A stretch of 34,764 nt of DNA from positions 1 through 34,764 of the forward strand of contig CACLPR010000011.1 in assembly GCA_902608845.1 (NCBI GenBank). The letters are read 5' to 3'. Below the pieces are notes generated by a model. It had not been told where the DNA came from. It was given only the letters and a program-made list of their open reading frames with translations, and did no database searches. Positions 1-7,342 of the stretch are shown piece by piece. The position numbers and the translations under genes were made by a program. Positions within the stretch are counted from its first letter, which is position 1. Each line of letters begins with the position of its first letter. The DNA is from an uncultured Pelagibacteraceae bacterium. GTDB taxonomy: Bacteria > Pseudomonadota > Alphaproteobacteria > Pelagibacterales > Pelagibacteraceae.

Positions 1-626
1 CAGCACTATTTCAAGAACACATTCATTTAGTTGCTCTTAAAAAAAGCAATATAAATTCTGTTAAAGATCTAAAAGGTAAAAGAGTTTCACTCGATGAACC
101 TGGATCTGGTACGTATGTTGATGCTAAATTAATTTTAGAATCTAATGGTTTAAGCACAAGTGATGTAAAAGCTGAAGCTCTAAAAGGTAAAGCAGCTACA
201 GATGCATTAAGAAATGGTAAAGTTGACGCAATTTTCGTTGTAGCAGGTTTTCCAACAGGAGCAATTGTTGAATTAGCATCTGCAGTTGATGTAAAATTAG
301 TTCCTATAGATGGTGCAGGAGCTAAAGCGTTAACTTCAAAATATGGATTTTTCTCACAAAGCCCAATTCCTTCAGGAACTTATGAAGGAGTTGATGAAGT
401 AAATACTGTGGCAGTAGGTGCTCAATGGTTTACTTCTGCAAAAGAAGATAATGAATTAATCTATCAAATCACTAAAGCTTTATGGAATAAAGAATCTAGA
501 AAGCTAATGGATGTTGGTCATGCTAAAGGTAAAACAATAACGCCTGATACAGCTCTTTCAGGAGTAGGAGTGCCATTACATCCTGGTGCAGAAAAGTTCT
601 ATAAAGAAGCAGGACTTATAAATTAA
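1..626 (+). CDS. TAXI-family TRAP transporter solute-binding protein (5' partial)
   Basis: This is the C-terminal part of a periplasmic TAXI-type TRAP solute receptor. The frame is open from the left edge (first full codon at base 3) to a TAA at 624-626, giving 207 residues; the signal peptide and N-terminal lobe lie outside the window. The family signature is visible: a VKDLKGKRVSLDEPGSGT segment, then an ILESNGL segment, a stretch reading DALRNGKVDAIFVVAGFP, and a C-terminal GVPLHPGAEKFYKEAG motif typical of TAXI receptors. It binds a substrate in the periplasm and delivers it to the fused permease encoded 57 bp downstream. TAXI receptors are known for glutamate or other dicarboxylate-like ligands, but the substrate cannot be read from this sequence. 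An ATG at 408 lies inside the gene and is not the start. Confidence 0.93.
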   Translation, partial: ALFQEHIHLVALKKSNINSVKDLKGKRVSLDEPGSGTYVDAKLILESNGLSTSDVKAEALKGKAATDALRNGKVDAIFVVAGFPTGAIVELASAVDVKLVPIDGAGAKALTSKYGFFSQSPIPSGTYEGVDEVNTVAVGAQWFTSAKEDNELIYQITKALWNKESRKLMDVGHAKGKTITPDTALSGVGVPLHPGAEKFYKEAGLIN

Positions 627-652
627 ATTTATAAGTATTCAAAAATATATTG

Positions 653-678
653 TGCCCTAGGTCATAAGACTTAGGGCA
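653..678 (+). promoter_or_regulatory. Intercistronic hairpin between TRAP receptor and permease genes
   Basis: TGCCCTAGGTC (653-663), loop ATAA (664-667) and GACTTAGGGCA (668-678) form an 11-bp stem with one G-T wobble. It is one of the few GC-rich spots in the intergenic DNA of the window. It is not followed by a T-run, so it is not a classic intrinsic terminator. It ends only 5 nt before the permease ATG at 684, and its 3' arm contains AGGG, the only Shine-Dalgarno-like sequence available to that start. Likely roles are protecting the 3' end of the receptor mRNA, attenuating read-through, or hiding the permease ribosome site, any of which would give more receptor than permease. The role is inferred. 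Confidence 0.7.
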
Positions 679-683
679 TTATT

Positions 684-2669
684 ATGTCTCAATTTAATAT
701 TTCTCCTGAGGAAGTTTCGAAACTTGAAGAAAAGTTTGAAATAAAAAGTAACGAAAGAAAATTAAAAAATTTTCTGAAATTATTGACGTTTATTGCATTA
801 GTTACAATGTCAATTTACCATTTCTATGCTTCAGGATTTGGAACAATTAGAGATATACTTCATAGAGGTATTCATATTTCTTTTGTAGTTGGTCTAGTAT
901 TTCTATTTTATAATTGGAAAAGTTTTCCTGATGAAAAATCAAAAAGCAAAGTACCTATAATAGATATTTTTTTTTCAATTCTTGTTGTAATAACTGCACT
1001 CTATCTGCCTTTATTACCTCCTGAAATATTAGCAAGTAGAGTAGGAAATCCATCAAGTACCGAGGTTATCATGGGATCAATACTTATAATTTTAACCCTT
1101 GAAGCTGCGAGAAGATCTATTGGATATACACTACCATTAATTTGTATAATATTTATGATTTTTGCACTTTATGGTCCTATTTTCCCTGGAGCTTTAAAGC
1201 ACGGTGGCAGTAGTTGGGCAGGGTTTGTAAATCATATTTATATAACTAACCAAGGAATTTATGGAATCGCAGTTGGTGTTATGGCTCAATATGTTTTTTT
1301 ATTTATTTTGTTTGGAGTACTTGCAACACGAATAGGACTAGGACAATTATTTATTGATTTAGCAATGGTAATAGCTGGACGATATTCTGGAGGACCAGCA
1401 AAAGTGGCAATATTTTCATCAGCATTTTTGGGAACCATATCTGGTTCCTCAATTGCAAATACAGTAACAACTGGATCTTTAACAATACCTGCAATGAAAA
1501 AAGTTGGATATCCTCCACATTTTTCTGGTGCTGTGGAAGCCACAGCATCTACCGGCGGACAAATAACTCCACCTATTTTAGGGGCTGCTGCATTTATTAT
1601 GGTGGAATATTTAGAATTGCCTTTAAGGGATATTTTAGCAGCTGCATTAATTCCAGCACTGCTTCACTATTTTGGAATTTTTGTGATGGTTCATTTAGAG
1701 GCTAAAAAATTAGGACTCAGAGGTTTAAACGAAAGTGAGGTTCCTAAATTTATAAAAATTATACAAGACAATTGGCTTGCAATAGTTCCATTGTTTATCT
1801 TGGTATATTTAATTTTAATTGGTCGTACTCCAGATTATGCTGCAGTAAATGGAATAATTGCATGCGTCGTTATTGGATTTATTAGAAAAAAAAATAGGCT
1901 TACTTTTAACGACTTATTTGAGTGTCTTGCAAGAGGAGCAAAGAATACTTTGGCTGTTGGAGCCGCTGCAACATCAATAGGGATTATAGTTGGTGTAGTT
2001 ACACTAACAGGTGTTGGTTTTAGATTAGGTTATGTAGTAATCCAAACGGCTGGTGATATTGGAGGTTTCTTCTTAAACTTTTTACCTTTTAATTATTTTT
2101 CTTTAGCCGATCTAACATTATTTTTCTCACTAATATTAATTGCAATATCTTGCATATTTATGGGTACAGGAGTACCAACTACTGCAACATACATAATATT
2201 AGTTGCTGTTGCTGCGCCTGCGCTCACTCAATTACAAATTGAGCCCATTGTTTCTCACTTTTTTGTATTTTATTATGGTGTCTTAGCTGACATAACACCG
2301 CCTGTTGCTCTTGCAGCATATGCTGCTGCTGGAATTGCAGGATCAAATCCATTTACCACGGGTAATACTGCATTTAGATTAGGAATTGCAAAAGCTCTTG
2401 TGCCTTTTGTATTTGTTTATTCACCATCTCTACTACTGGTTGCCCAAGGATTTAATTTTTATGATTTTTTTGTAACTTTAATATCTGCAATGATTGGAAT
2501 TGGTTTGATTGGTATTGGATTTACAGGCTATCTATTTAAAAAAGTTTCTATATTTCAAAGATGGTATTTGGGAATTATTTCACTATTATTTATTGCACCT
2601 GGTTTAAGTTCATCAATTATTGGTTTAGTTTTAGTGTTACCAATATTTATTCTTCAATTAAGAAAATAA
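684..2669 (+). CDS. TRAP transporter permease, 4TM/12TM (DctQM) fusion protein
   Basis: This is the inner-membrane permease of a TAXI-type TRAP importer, 661 residues. It is mostly hydrophobic with many transmembrane segments, as expected for a fusion of the small 4-TM (Q) and large 12-TM (M) subunits. After a charged cytoplasmic N-terminus (residues 1-30) come the first helices. The conserved large-subunit core appears as GTISGSSIANTVTTGSLTIP and TASTGGQITPPILGAAAFI in the first half and as MGTGVPTTATYI and YYGVLADITPPVALAAYAAA in the second; these are the duplicated ion- and substrate-site repeats of TRAP M subunits. The upstream neighbour is its receptor. Transport is driven by an ion gradient (Na+ in most marine TRAPs; inferred). 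Substrate unknown. The start has no independent ribosome site apart from the AGGG inside the preceding hairpin. Confidence 0.95.
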   Translation: MSQFNISPEEVSKLEEKFEIKSNERKLKNFLKLLTFIALVTMSIYHFYASGFGTIRDILHRGIHISFVVGLVFLFYNWKSFPDEKSKSKVPIIDIFFSILVVITALYLPLLPPEILASRVGNPSSTEVIMGSILIILTLEAARRSIGYTLPLICIIFMIFALYGPIFPGALKHGGSSWAGFVNHIYITNQGIYGIAVGVMAQYVFLFILFGVLATRIGLGQLFIDLAMVIAGRYSGGPAKVAIFSSAFLGTISGSSIANTVTTGSLTIPAMKKVGYPPHFSGAVEATASTGGQITPPILGAAAFIMVEYLELPLRDILAAALIPALLHYFGIFVMVHLEAKKLGLRGLNESEVPKFIKIIQDNWLAIVPLFILVYLILIGRTPDYAAVNGIIACVVIGFIRKKNRLTFNDLFECLARGAKNTLAVGAAATSIGIIVGVVTLTGVGFRLGYVVIQTAGDIGGFFLNFLPFNYFSLADLTLFFSLILIAISCIFMGTGVPTTATYIILVAVAAPALTQLQIEPIVSHFFVFYYGVLADITPPVALAAYAAAGIAGSNPFTTGNTAFRLGIAKALVPFVFVYSPSLLLVAQGFNFYDFFVTLISAMIGIGLIGIGFTGYLFKKVSIFQRWYLGIISLLFIAPGLSSSIIGLVLVLPIFILQLRK

Positions 2670-2672
2670 AAC

Positions 2673-3098
2673 TTATCCACCTAGTCCAGCATTTGAAAGA
2701 GGTCTTCTTAAAATTTTCCAAATCCCAACCGCACTTGCAATTAATTTATTTTTACACTTGAGTTTGCAATTCATAAATACCATTGAATTTGTAACTTTTT
2801 GGATTTCAACTGTTCCCAATAATTCGTCTCCAGTGTTCGAGGGAGTTATAAATTTAATATCCAATGAAATAGTCACACATGGTTTATTTCCACTTGCTCT
2901 ATGACAAGCAGTACCTGCACCAGCATCAATGATTGTACAAATATAACCACCATGGGTTATCCCAGCTTTATTTAAATGTGTTTTTTTTATCTTGGTTTTA
3001 AACTCAAATTTTTTCGTGTTAATAGATCTAAATAATAAACCACCATTATGTTTCATGTAGCTTGGCTTATTACTTAATTGTTCAAATTTTTTTTTCAT
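2673..3098 (-). CDS. PaaI-type hotdog-fold thioesterase
   Basis: A 141-residue hotdog-fold protein of the PaaI/DUF4442 acyl-CoA thioesterase type. The catalytic loop is present as HGGYICTIIDAGAGTA (His49-Gly-Gly, Asp58), followed by the central strand TISLDIKFITPSNTGDELLG. Such enzymes hydrolyse acyl- or aryl-CoA esters in the cytoplasm; the substrate here is unknown. An ATG 45 nt further upstream (3143) is in frame, but the start at 3098 is preferred because it overlaps the stop of the upstream micro-ORF as TAATG, and because the extra N-terminus would be unlike family members. The 3' end lies 3 bp from the stop of the convergent TRAP permease gene. It appears to be transcribed behind tRNA-Arg. 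Confidence 0.85.
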   Translation of the reverse strand: MKKKFEQLSNKPSYMKHNGGLLFRSINTKKFEFKTKIKKTHLNKAGITHGGYICTIIDAGAGTACHRASGNKPCVTISLDIKFITPSNTGDELLGTVEIQKVTNSMVFMNCKLKCKNKLIASAVGIWKILRRPLSNAGLGG

Positions 3099-3181
3099 TA
3101 AAGAATTATTGTCATAATTAGTATAAATAATAAAACTAAACAAAAGAAATAAATTACAGATTTTTCAAGTGATATTTTCAT
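3098..3181 (-). CDS. 27-residue single-pass membrane micro-protein (hypothetical)
   Basis: An ORF of 27 codons plus stop lies between tRNA-Arg and the thioesterase gene. It starts with ATG at 3181 behind an AAAGGA sequence 3 nt upstream, a better ribosome site than most genes here have. It ends TAA at 3098-3100, overlapping the thioesterase ATG as TAATG. The product begins with a short charged stretch (MKISLEKS) followed by about 19 hydrophobic residues (including YFFCLVLLFILIMTIIL), which predicts one transmembrane helix. It could be a leader peptide coupling translation into the thioesterase gene or a genuine small membrane protein. I do not recognise a family. The call rests on start site, coupling and composition only; an AT-rich sequence can produce hydrophobic ORFs by chance. 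Confidence 0.5.
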   Translation of the reverse strand: MKISLEKSVIYFFCLVLLFILIMTIIL

Positions 3182-3195
3182 TTATCCTTTCATTT

Positions 3196-3272
3196 TGGTG
3201 CGCCTGCTAGGAGTTGAACCCAGAACCTCCTGGTCCGTAGCCAAGCGCTCTATCCAATTGAGCTACAGGCGC
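3196..3272 (-). tRNA. tRNA-Arg (anticodon ACG)
   Basis: Read on the minus strand, the acceptor stem GCGCCTG pairs with CAGGCGC, discriminator A, and the CCA end is encoded (3196-3198). The D arm contains TAGCTCAATTGGATAGAGC. The anticodon arm is CTTGG / loop CTACGGA / CCAGG, giving anticodon ACG; A34 would be deaminated to inosine and read CGU/CGC/CGA. The T arm contains GGTTCAACTCC. Length is 77 nt with CCA. It is the first transcribed unit of a minus-strand cluster with the micro-ORF and thioesterase. Confidence 0.97.
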
Positions 3273-3349
3273 AATTTGTACAGTTTTTATACATAATTAA
3301 TAATGTAAATTATTTTTTTAGCAAATATTGATATATATATATTACAAAA
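3273..3349. promoter_or_regulatory. Divergent intergenic region for tRNA-Arg and aceE
   Basis: 77 bp of very AT-rich DNA separates the 5' end of tRNA-Arg (-) from aceE (+). On the plus strand TTGTAC (3276-3281), 17 bp and AATAAT (3299-3304) give a weak promoter-like pair for aceE; a second TA-rich stretch (TATATATATATATT, 3330-3343) lies just before the ATG. On the minus strand TATAAA lies a suitable distance upstream of the tRNA 5' end. No terminator or Shine-Dalgarno site is seen. In DNA this AT-rich, hexamer matches are weak evidence. Confidence 0.3.
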
Positions 3350-6300
3350 ATGAATCTAGACTTATTAGTTCCTGATATAGGAGACTTTGAAAACGTTGAA
3401 ATAATCGAAGTACTTGTAAAAAAAGGTGACAAAATCAATAAAAATGACCCTGTTGTAACTTTAGAAAGTGATAAATCAAGTGTTGAAGTACCATCCAATT
3501 ATGAAGGCACAATTGAAAATATAAATGTAAAAATTGGTGATAAAGTTTCTAAAGGTGATTTAATATTAACTCTATCTTCAGAAAATAAAGATGAACATGA
3601 GAAAATTAGTAAAACTTTAGACGAAAAAATTCCACCTTCAACAGAGAAATTAATAGAGGAAGCAGAAACTGCTACAAAATCTGACACAAAAGTTGAAACA
3701 GAAGTTATAGAGCCAACACAAATCAAGCAAACAAGATTGATTAATGAGGTTAAAATGGTTAGTAGTAACGACGATATTGATCCTGTTGAAACTAAAGAGT
3801 GGTTAGACTCCTTAAGTGCAGTTTTGCAAAATGATGGTTCTGAAAGAGCTCATTTCTTAATTAAACAATTAATTGATCAATCTTATAAAGCTGGATCTAA
3901 AATTCCTCATACTCAAACTACTCCTTATGTGAATACGATACCTCCCGAGGAGGAAAAAAGATCACCTGGAGACCAAAACATAGAACGTAAGTTAAGATCA
4001 TTAATTAGATGGAATGCTGCTGCAATGGTAGTAAGAGCAAATAAAAAACATCCCGAACTTGGTGGCCACATAGGGACATTTGCATCAGCTGCAACATTAT
4101 ATGATGTTGGGATGAATCATTTTTGGCGAGCAAAAAATAACAAATTTGGAGGTGATCTAGTATATTTTCAAGGTCATAGTGCACCAGGAATGTATGCAAG
4201 AGCTTTTCTCGAGGGAAGATTAAATGAAAAGCAGTTAGATAGATTTAGACAAGAAGTACAAAATGGTGGACTTTCATCTTATCCTCATCCTTGGCTAATG
4301 CCAAACTTTTGGCAGTTTCCAACAGTTTCAATGGGTATTGGTCCAATGTTAGCAATATATCAAGCAAGATTTATGAAATACCTAATTAATAGAGGATTAA
4401 TTAAAGATGAAGGAAGAAAAGTTTGGGCTTTTCTTGGAGATGGAGAAATGGATGAACCTGAGTCACTTGGGGCGATTGGTTTAGCGGCGCGTGAAAATTT
4501 AGATAATTTAATATTTGTTGTAAATTGCAACTTACAAAGATTAGACGGTCCAGTAAGAGGAAATGGAAAAATAATTCAAGAATTAGAGGGCATATTTAGA
4601 GGAGGTGGCTGGAACGTTTTAAAAGTTATTTGGGGATCTTATTGGGACTCACTTTTAGCAAATGATAAGACGGGACATTTAGTAAAAATTATGAATGAGA
4701 CCGTAGACGGTGAATATCAAGCATTTAAAGCAAGAAATGGATTATATGTGAGAGAGAAGTTTTTTGGCAAATATCCTGAAACAACAGAATTAGTTTCATC
4801 GATGTCAGATACCGATATTTGGCGACTTAATAGGGGAGGTCATGATCCTCATAAAGTTTATGCTGCGTATGATAAAGCGGTCAATCATAAAGGAAGCCCC
4901 ACAGTCATAATAGCCAAAACTATAAAAGGCTATGGTATGGGTAAAAGCGGTGAAAGCGTAAATACTACTCACCAGCAAAAGAAATTAGATGTAGATGATT
5001 TAATGTATTACAGGGATAGGTTTGATGTTCCTTTAACAGATTCTCAAGTCAAAAATATTGAATATTTCAAACCAGATGAAAATTCTGAAGAAATTAAATA
5101 CCTAAAAAAAAGAAGATTAGAACTTGGTGGATTTATACCAGAGAGAACATCATATTCAAAACCGATTAAAGCCCCAGTTAAAGATATTTTTGATTTTATG
5201 AAAAAGTCTACTGGGGAAAAGGAAATGTCTACAACAATGGCATTAGTAAGAATGTTAACTAATCTTTTGAGAGATAAAAATGTTGCATCAAAATTGGTTC
5301 CAATTATTCCTGACGAAGCTAGAACATTCGGAATGGAAGGTTTCTTCCAAAAAATAGGTATATATGCTCATGAAGGTCAAAAATATGAGCCAGAGGATTC
5401 AGCACAACTTTCATCCTACAGAGAAGAAAAAAGTGGTCAGGTATTAGAAGAAGGTATTACAGAAGCTGGTTCAATATCTTCTTGGATTGCGGCAGGAACA
5501 GCATATACAAATCATGATATTGAAATGATACCAATTTATCTTTTCTATTCTATGTTTGGTTTTCAAAGAATAGGAGATTTTGCTTGGGCTGCAGGAGATA
5601 GTCAAGCGAGAGGCTTTTTAATTGGTGCGACCGCAGGAAGAACAACACTTGCAGGAGAAGGTCTTCAACACCAAGATGGTCATAGTCATTTGTTAGCATC
5701 AACTATTCCAAACTGCATTTCTTATGATCCAACATTCCATTATGAATTAGCTGTGATTTTTAGAGAAGGTTTAAGAAGGATGCATGAAAAAAATGAAAAT
5801 ATTTTTTATTATATTACAACAATGAACGAAAATTACTCTCACCCTGCAATGCCAGATGATTGTGAGGATGGAATTCTCAAAGGAATGTACAAAATTAAAG
5901 AGACATCGAGTTCTAAAGATGCAAAAATTCAATTATTAGGCTCAGGAACAATACTAAGAGAAATGATGGCAGCATCAGAAATTCTCAAAAAAGAATATCA
6001 GGTCGATAGTGAAGTTTGGAGTGTTACTAGTTTTAATGAGTTAAGAAAAAATGGAATGGAAGTTGAACGATTTAACCTACTAAATCCATCAGAAACAAAT
6101 AAAAAATCATATGTAGAGGAATGTTTAGGCAAACAACAAGGTCCTATCCTTACAGCCACTGACTATATGAGAATAAATGCTGATCAAATAAGACCTTTTA
6201 CAAAAAAGAGCTTTTATTCATTAGGTACTGATGGGTATGGAAGAAGTGATACAAGAAAAAACTTAAGAAATTTTTTTGAAGTAGATAAAGAACACATAGT

Positions 6301-6415
6301 TGCTTATAGCCTTAGTGTTTTAGCTAATGAACAGCTAGTTGCATCAAAGTATGCTGAAGACGCAATCAAAAAGTATAAAATTGATAAAAATAAACCTATG
6401 CCAACAAAAATATAA
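3350..6415 (+). CDS. aceE: Pyruvate dehydrogenase E1 (homodimeric type) with N-terminal lipoyl domain
   Basis: E1 of the pyruvate dehydrogenase complex: thiamine-diphosphate-dependent decarboxylation of pyruvate and reductive acetylation of a lipoyl group. It has 1021 residues, about 135 more than the usual ~887. The extra part is a full lipoyl domain (residues 1-78) with the lipoylation loop ESDKSSVEVPS (Lys42), then a flexible acidic/polar linker (79-138). The E1 proper follows: SLIRWNAAAMVVRANKK (217-233), LGGHIGTFAS (237-246), and the ThDP motif GDGEMDEPES (363-372) ending at VNCNLQRLDG (391-400). Other conserved blocks are RGGGWNV, HQDGHSHLLAS and SYDPTFHYELAVI. In the standard complex the lipoyl domains belong to E2; here the downstream E2 lacks one, so this arm is inferred to carry the acetyl group. 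The aceF ATG follows the stop directly. E3 (lpd) is not in the window. Confidence 0.97.
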   Translation: MNLDLLVPDIGDFENVEIIEVLVKKGDKINKNDPVVTLESDKSSVEVPSNYEGTIENINVKIGDKVSKGDLILTLSSENKDEHEKISKTLDEKIPPSTEKLIEEAETATKSDTKVETEVIEPTQIKQTRLINEVKMVSSNDDIDPVETKEWLDSLSAVLQNDGSERAHFLIKQLIDQSYKAGSKIPHTQTTPYVNTIPPEEEKRSPGDQNIERKLRSLIRWNAAAMVVRANKKHPELGGHIGTFASAATLYDVGMNHFWRAKNNKFGGDLVYFQGHSAPGMYARAFLEGRLNEKQLDRFRQEVQNGGLSSYPHPWLMPNFWQFPTVSMGIGPMLAIYQARFMKYLINRGLIKDEGRKVWAFLGDGEMDEPESLGAIGLAARENLDNLIFVVNCNLQRLDGPVRGNGKIIQELEGIFRGGGWNVLKVIWGSYWDSLLANDKTGHLVKIMNETVDGEYQAFKARNGLYVREKFFGKYPETTELVSSMSDTDIWRLNRGGHDPHKVYAAYDKAVNHKGSPTVIIAKTIKGYGMGKSGESVNTTHQQKKLDVDDLMYYRDRFDVPLTDSQVKNIEYFKPDENSEEIKYLKKRRLELGGFIPERTSYSKPIKAPVKDIFDFMKKSTGEKEMSTTMALVRMLTNLLRDKNVASKLVPIIPDEARTFGMEGFFQKIGIYAHEGQKYEPEDSAQLSSYREEKSGQVLEEGITEAGSISSWIAAGTAYTNHDIEMIPIYLFYSMFGFQRIGDFAWAAGDSQARGFLIGATAGRTTLAGEGLQHQDGHSHLLASTIPNCISYDPTFHYELAVIFREGLRRMHEKNENIFYYITTMNENYSHPAMPDDCEDGILKGMYKIKETSSSKDAKIQLLGSGTILREMMAASEILKKEYQVDSEVWSVTSFNELRKNGMEVERFNLLNPSETNKKSYVEECLGKQQGPILTATDYMRINADQIRPFTKKSFYSLGTDGYGRSDTRKNLRNFFEVDKEHIVAYSLSVLANEQLVASKYAEDAIKKYKIDKNKPMPTKI

Positions 6416-7342
6416 ATGTCTGATCAATCAAATAAAATATCTGCAAGTCCAAAAGTTAGAAAATTTGCAAGAGAACTGGGAGTAGATATAAATAATGTTA
6501 AGGGAACAGAGAGATCAGGCAGGGTTGTTGAAAAAGATTTAAAAGATTTTGTTTCATCTAGAATTAACCAACCTCAGAATAATGTTGAAAGTCAAAAAGA
6601 AAAAATTATTAAAAGTGAATATCAGCATTCAGATTTTGGAGAAGTTGAAATTAAAGATATTCCTAGAGTAAAAAAAATAGCAGCTCCACATCTTGTAAAT
6701 TCGTGGACAAACATTCCACATGTAACCAACCATGATGAGGCTGATATTACAGAAATGGAAGAATTTAGAAATTCAATTAAAGATAATTATACTGGTGAAA
6801 GAATAAAAATTACCCCACTTGCATTTATTATTAAAGCGTTGGTGCTTTCACTAAAAAAATTTCCGTCATTTAATTCATCAATTGATGATATTGAAAATGG
6901 AAAGATTACTTTTAAAAAGTATTTTCACGTTGGTATCGCAGTTGATACTCAACATGGACTTATGGTTCCTAAAATTAGAGATGCTAATCAAAAAGATATC
7001 AATCAGTTAAGTGAGGAGTTAAAAAAAGTAAGTGATGATTGTAGGAATTTAAAAATTGATAAAAAAGAATTCTTCGGGGGGTCAATGACCATCACTAGCT
7101 TAGGTGGCATAGGGGGTTCGTTTTTTACACCAATAATTAATTTTCCAGAGGTTGCCATACTAGGCGTTGGTAGAAGTTATAAAAAACAGGTATTTATTGA
7201 TGGTAAATTTGTTCCAAGAACTATGCTTCCACTATCTCTCTCATATGACCACAGAATTATAGATGGTGCTGAGGCTGCTAAATTTAATAATGAATTAAAA
7301 GATAATCTTGGGTCTAATTTTGCATATAATTTAAGTAAATGA
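6416..7342 (+). CDS. aceF: Dihydrolipoamide acetyltransferase E2, lacking a lipoyl domain
   Basis: E2 of pyruvate dehydrogenase: transfers acetyl from lipoyl-lysine to CoA and forms the structural core of the complex. It has only 308 residues, against 400-630 in typical E2s. The N-terminus starts directly with a peripheral-subunit-binding domain (residues 8-46, with ASPKVRKFARELGVD and GRVVEKDL), then a linker and the catalytic acyltransferase domain (about 75-308). The active-site motif SYDHRIIDG is present (His279, Asp283), as are MTITSLGGIGG and FPEVAILGVG. No lipoyl-lysine loop exists anywhere in the protein; it is found at the N-terminus of the E1 gene, which this gene follows with zero spacing. 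The next gene overlaps by ATGA. Confidence 0.95.
   Translation: MSDQSNKISASPKVRKFARELGVDINNVKGTERSGRVVEKDLKDFVSSRINQPQNNVESQKEKIIKSEYQHSDFGEVEIKDIPRVKKIAAPHLVNSWTNIPHVTNHDEADITEMEEFRNSIKDNYTGERIKITPLAFIIKALVLSLKKFPSFNSSIDDIENGKITFKKYFHVGIAVDTQHGLMVPKIRDANQKDINQLSEELKKVSDDCRNLKIDKKEFFGGSMTITSLGGIGGSFFTPIINFPEVAILGVGRSYKKQVFIDGKFVPRTMLPLSLSYDHRIIDGAEAAKFNNELKDNLGSNFAYNLSK

Noticed and set aside
3273..3349. TA-dinucleotide run before aceE as a satellite or phase-variable repeat
   Set aside because: Only a short run (about seven units) in a uniformly AT-rich intergenic region; no evidence of variability from one sequence.
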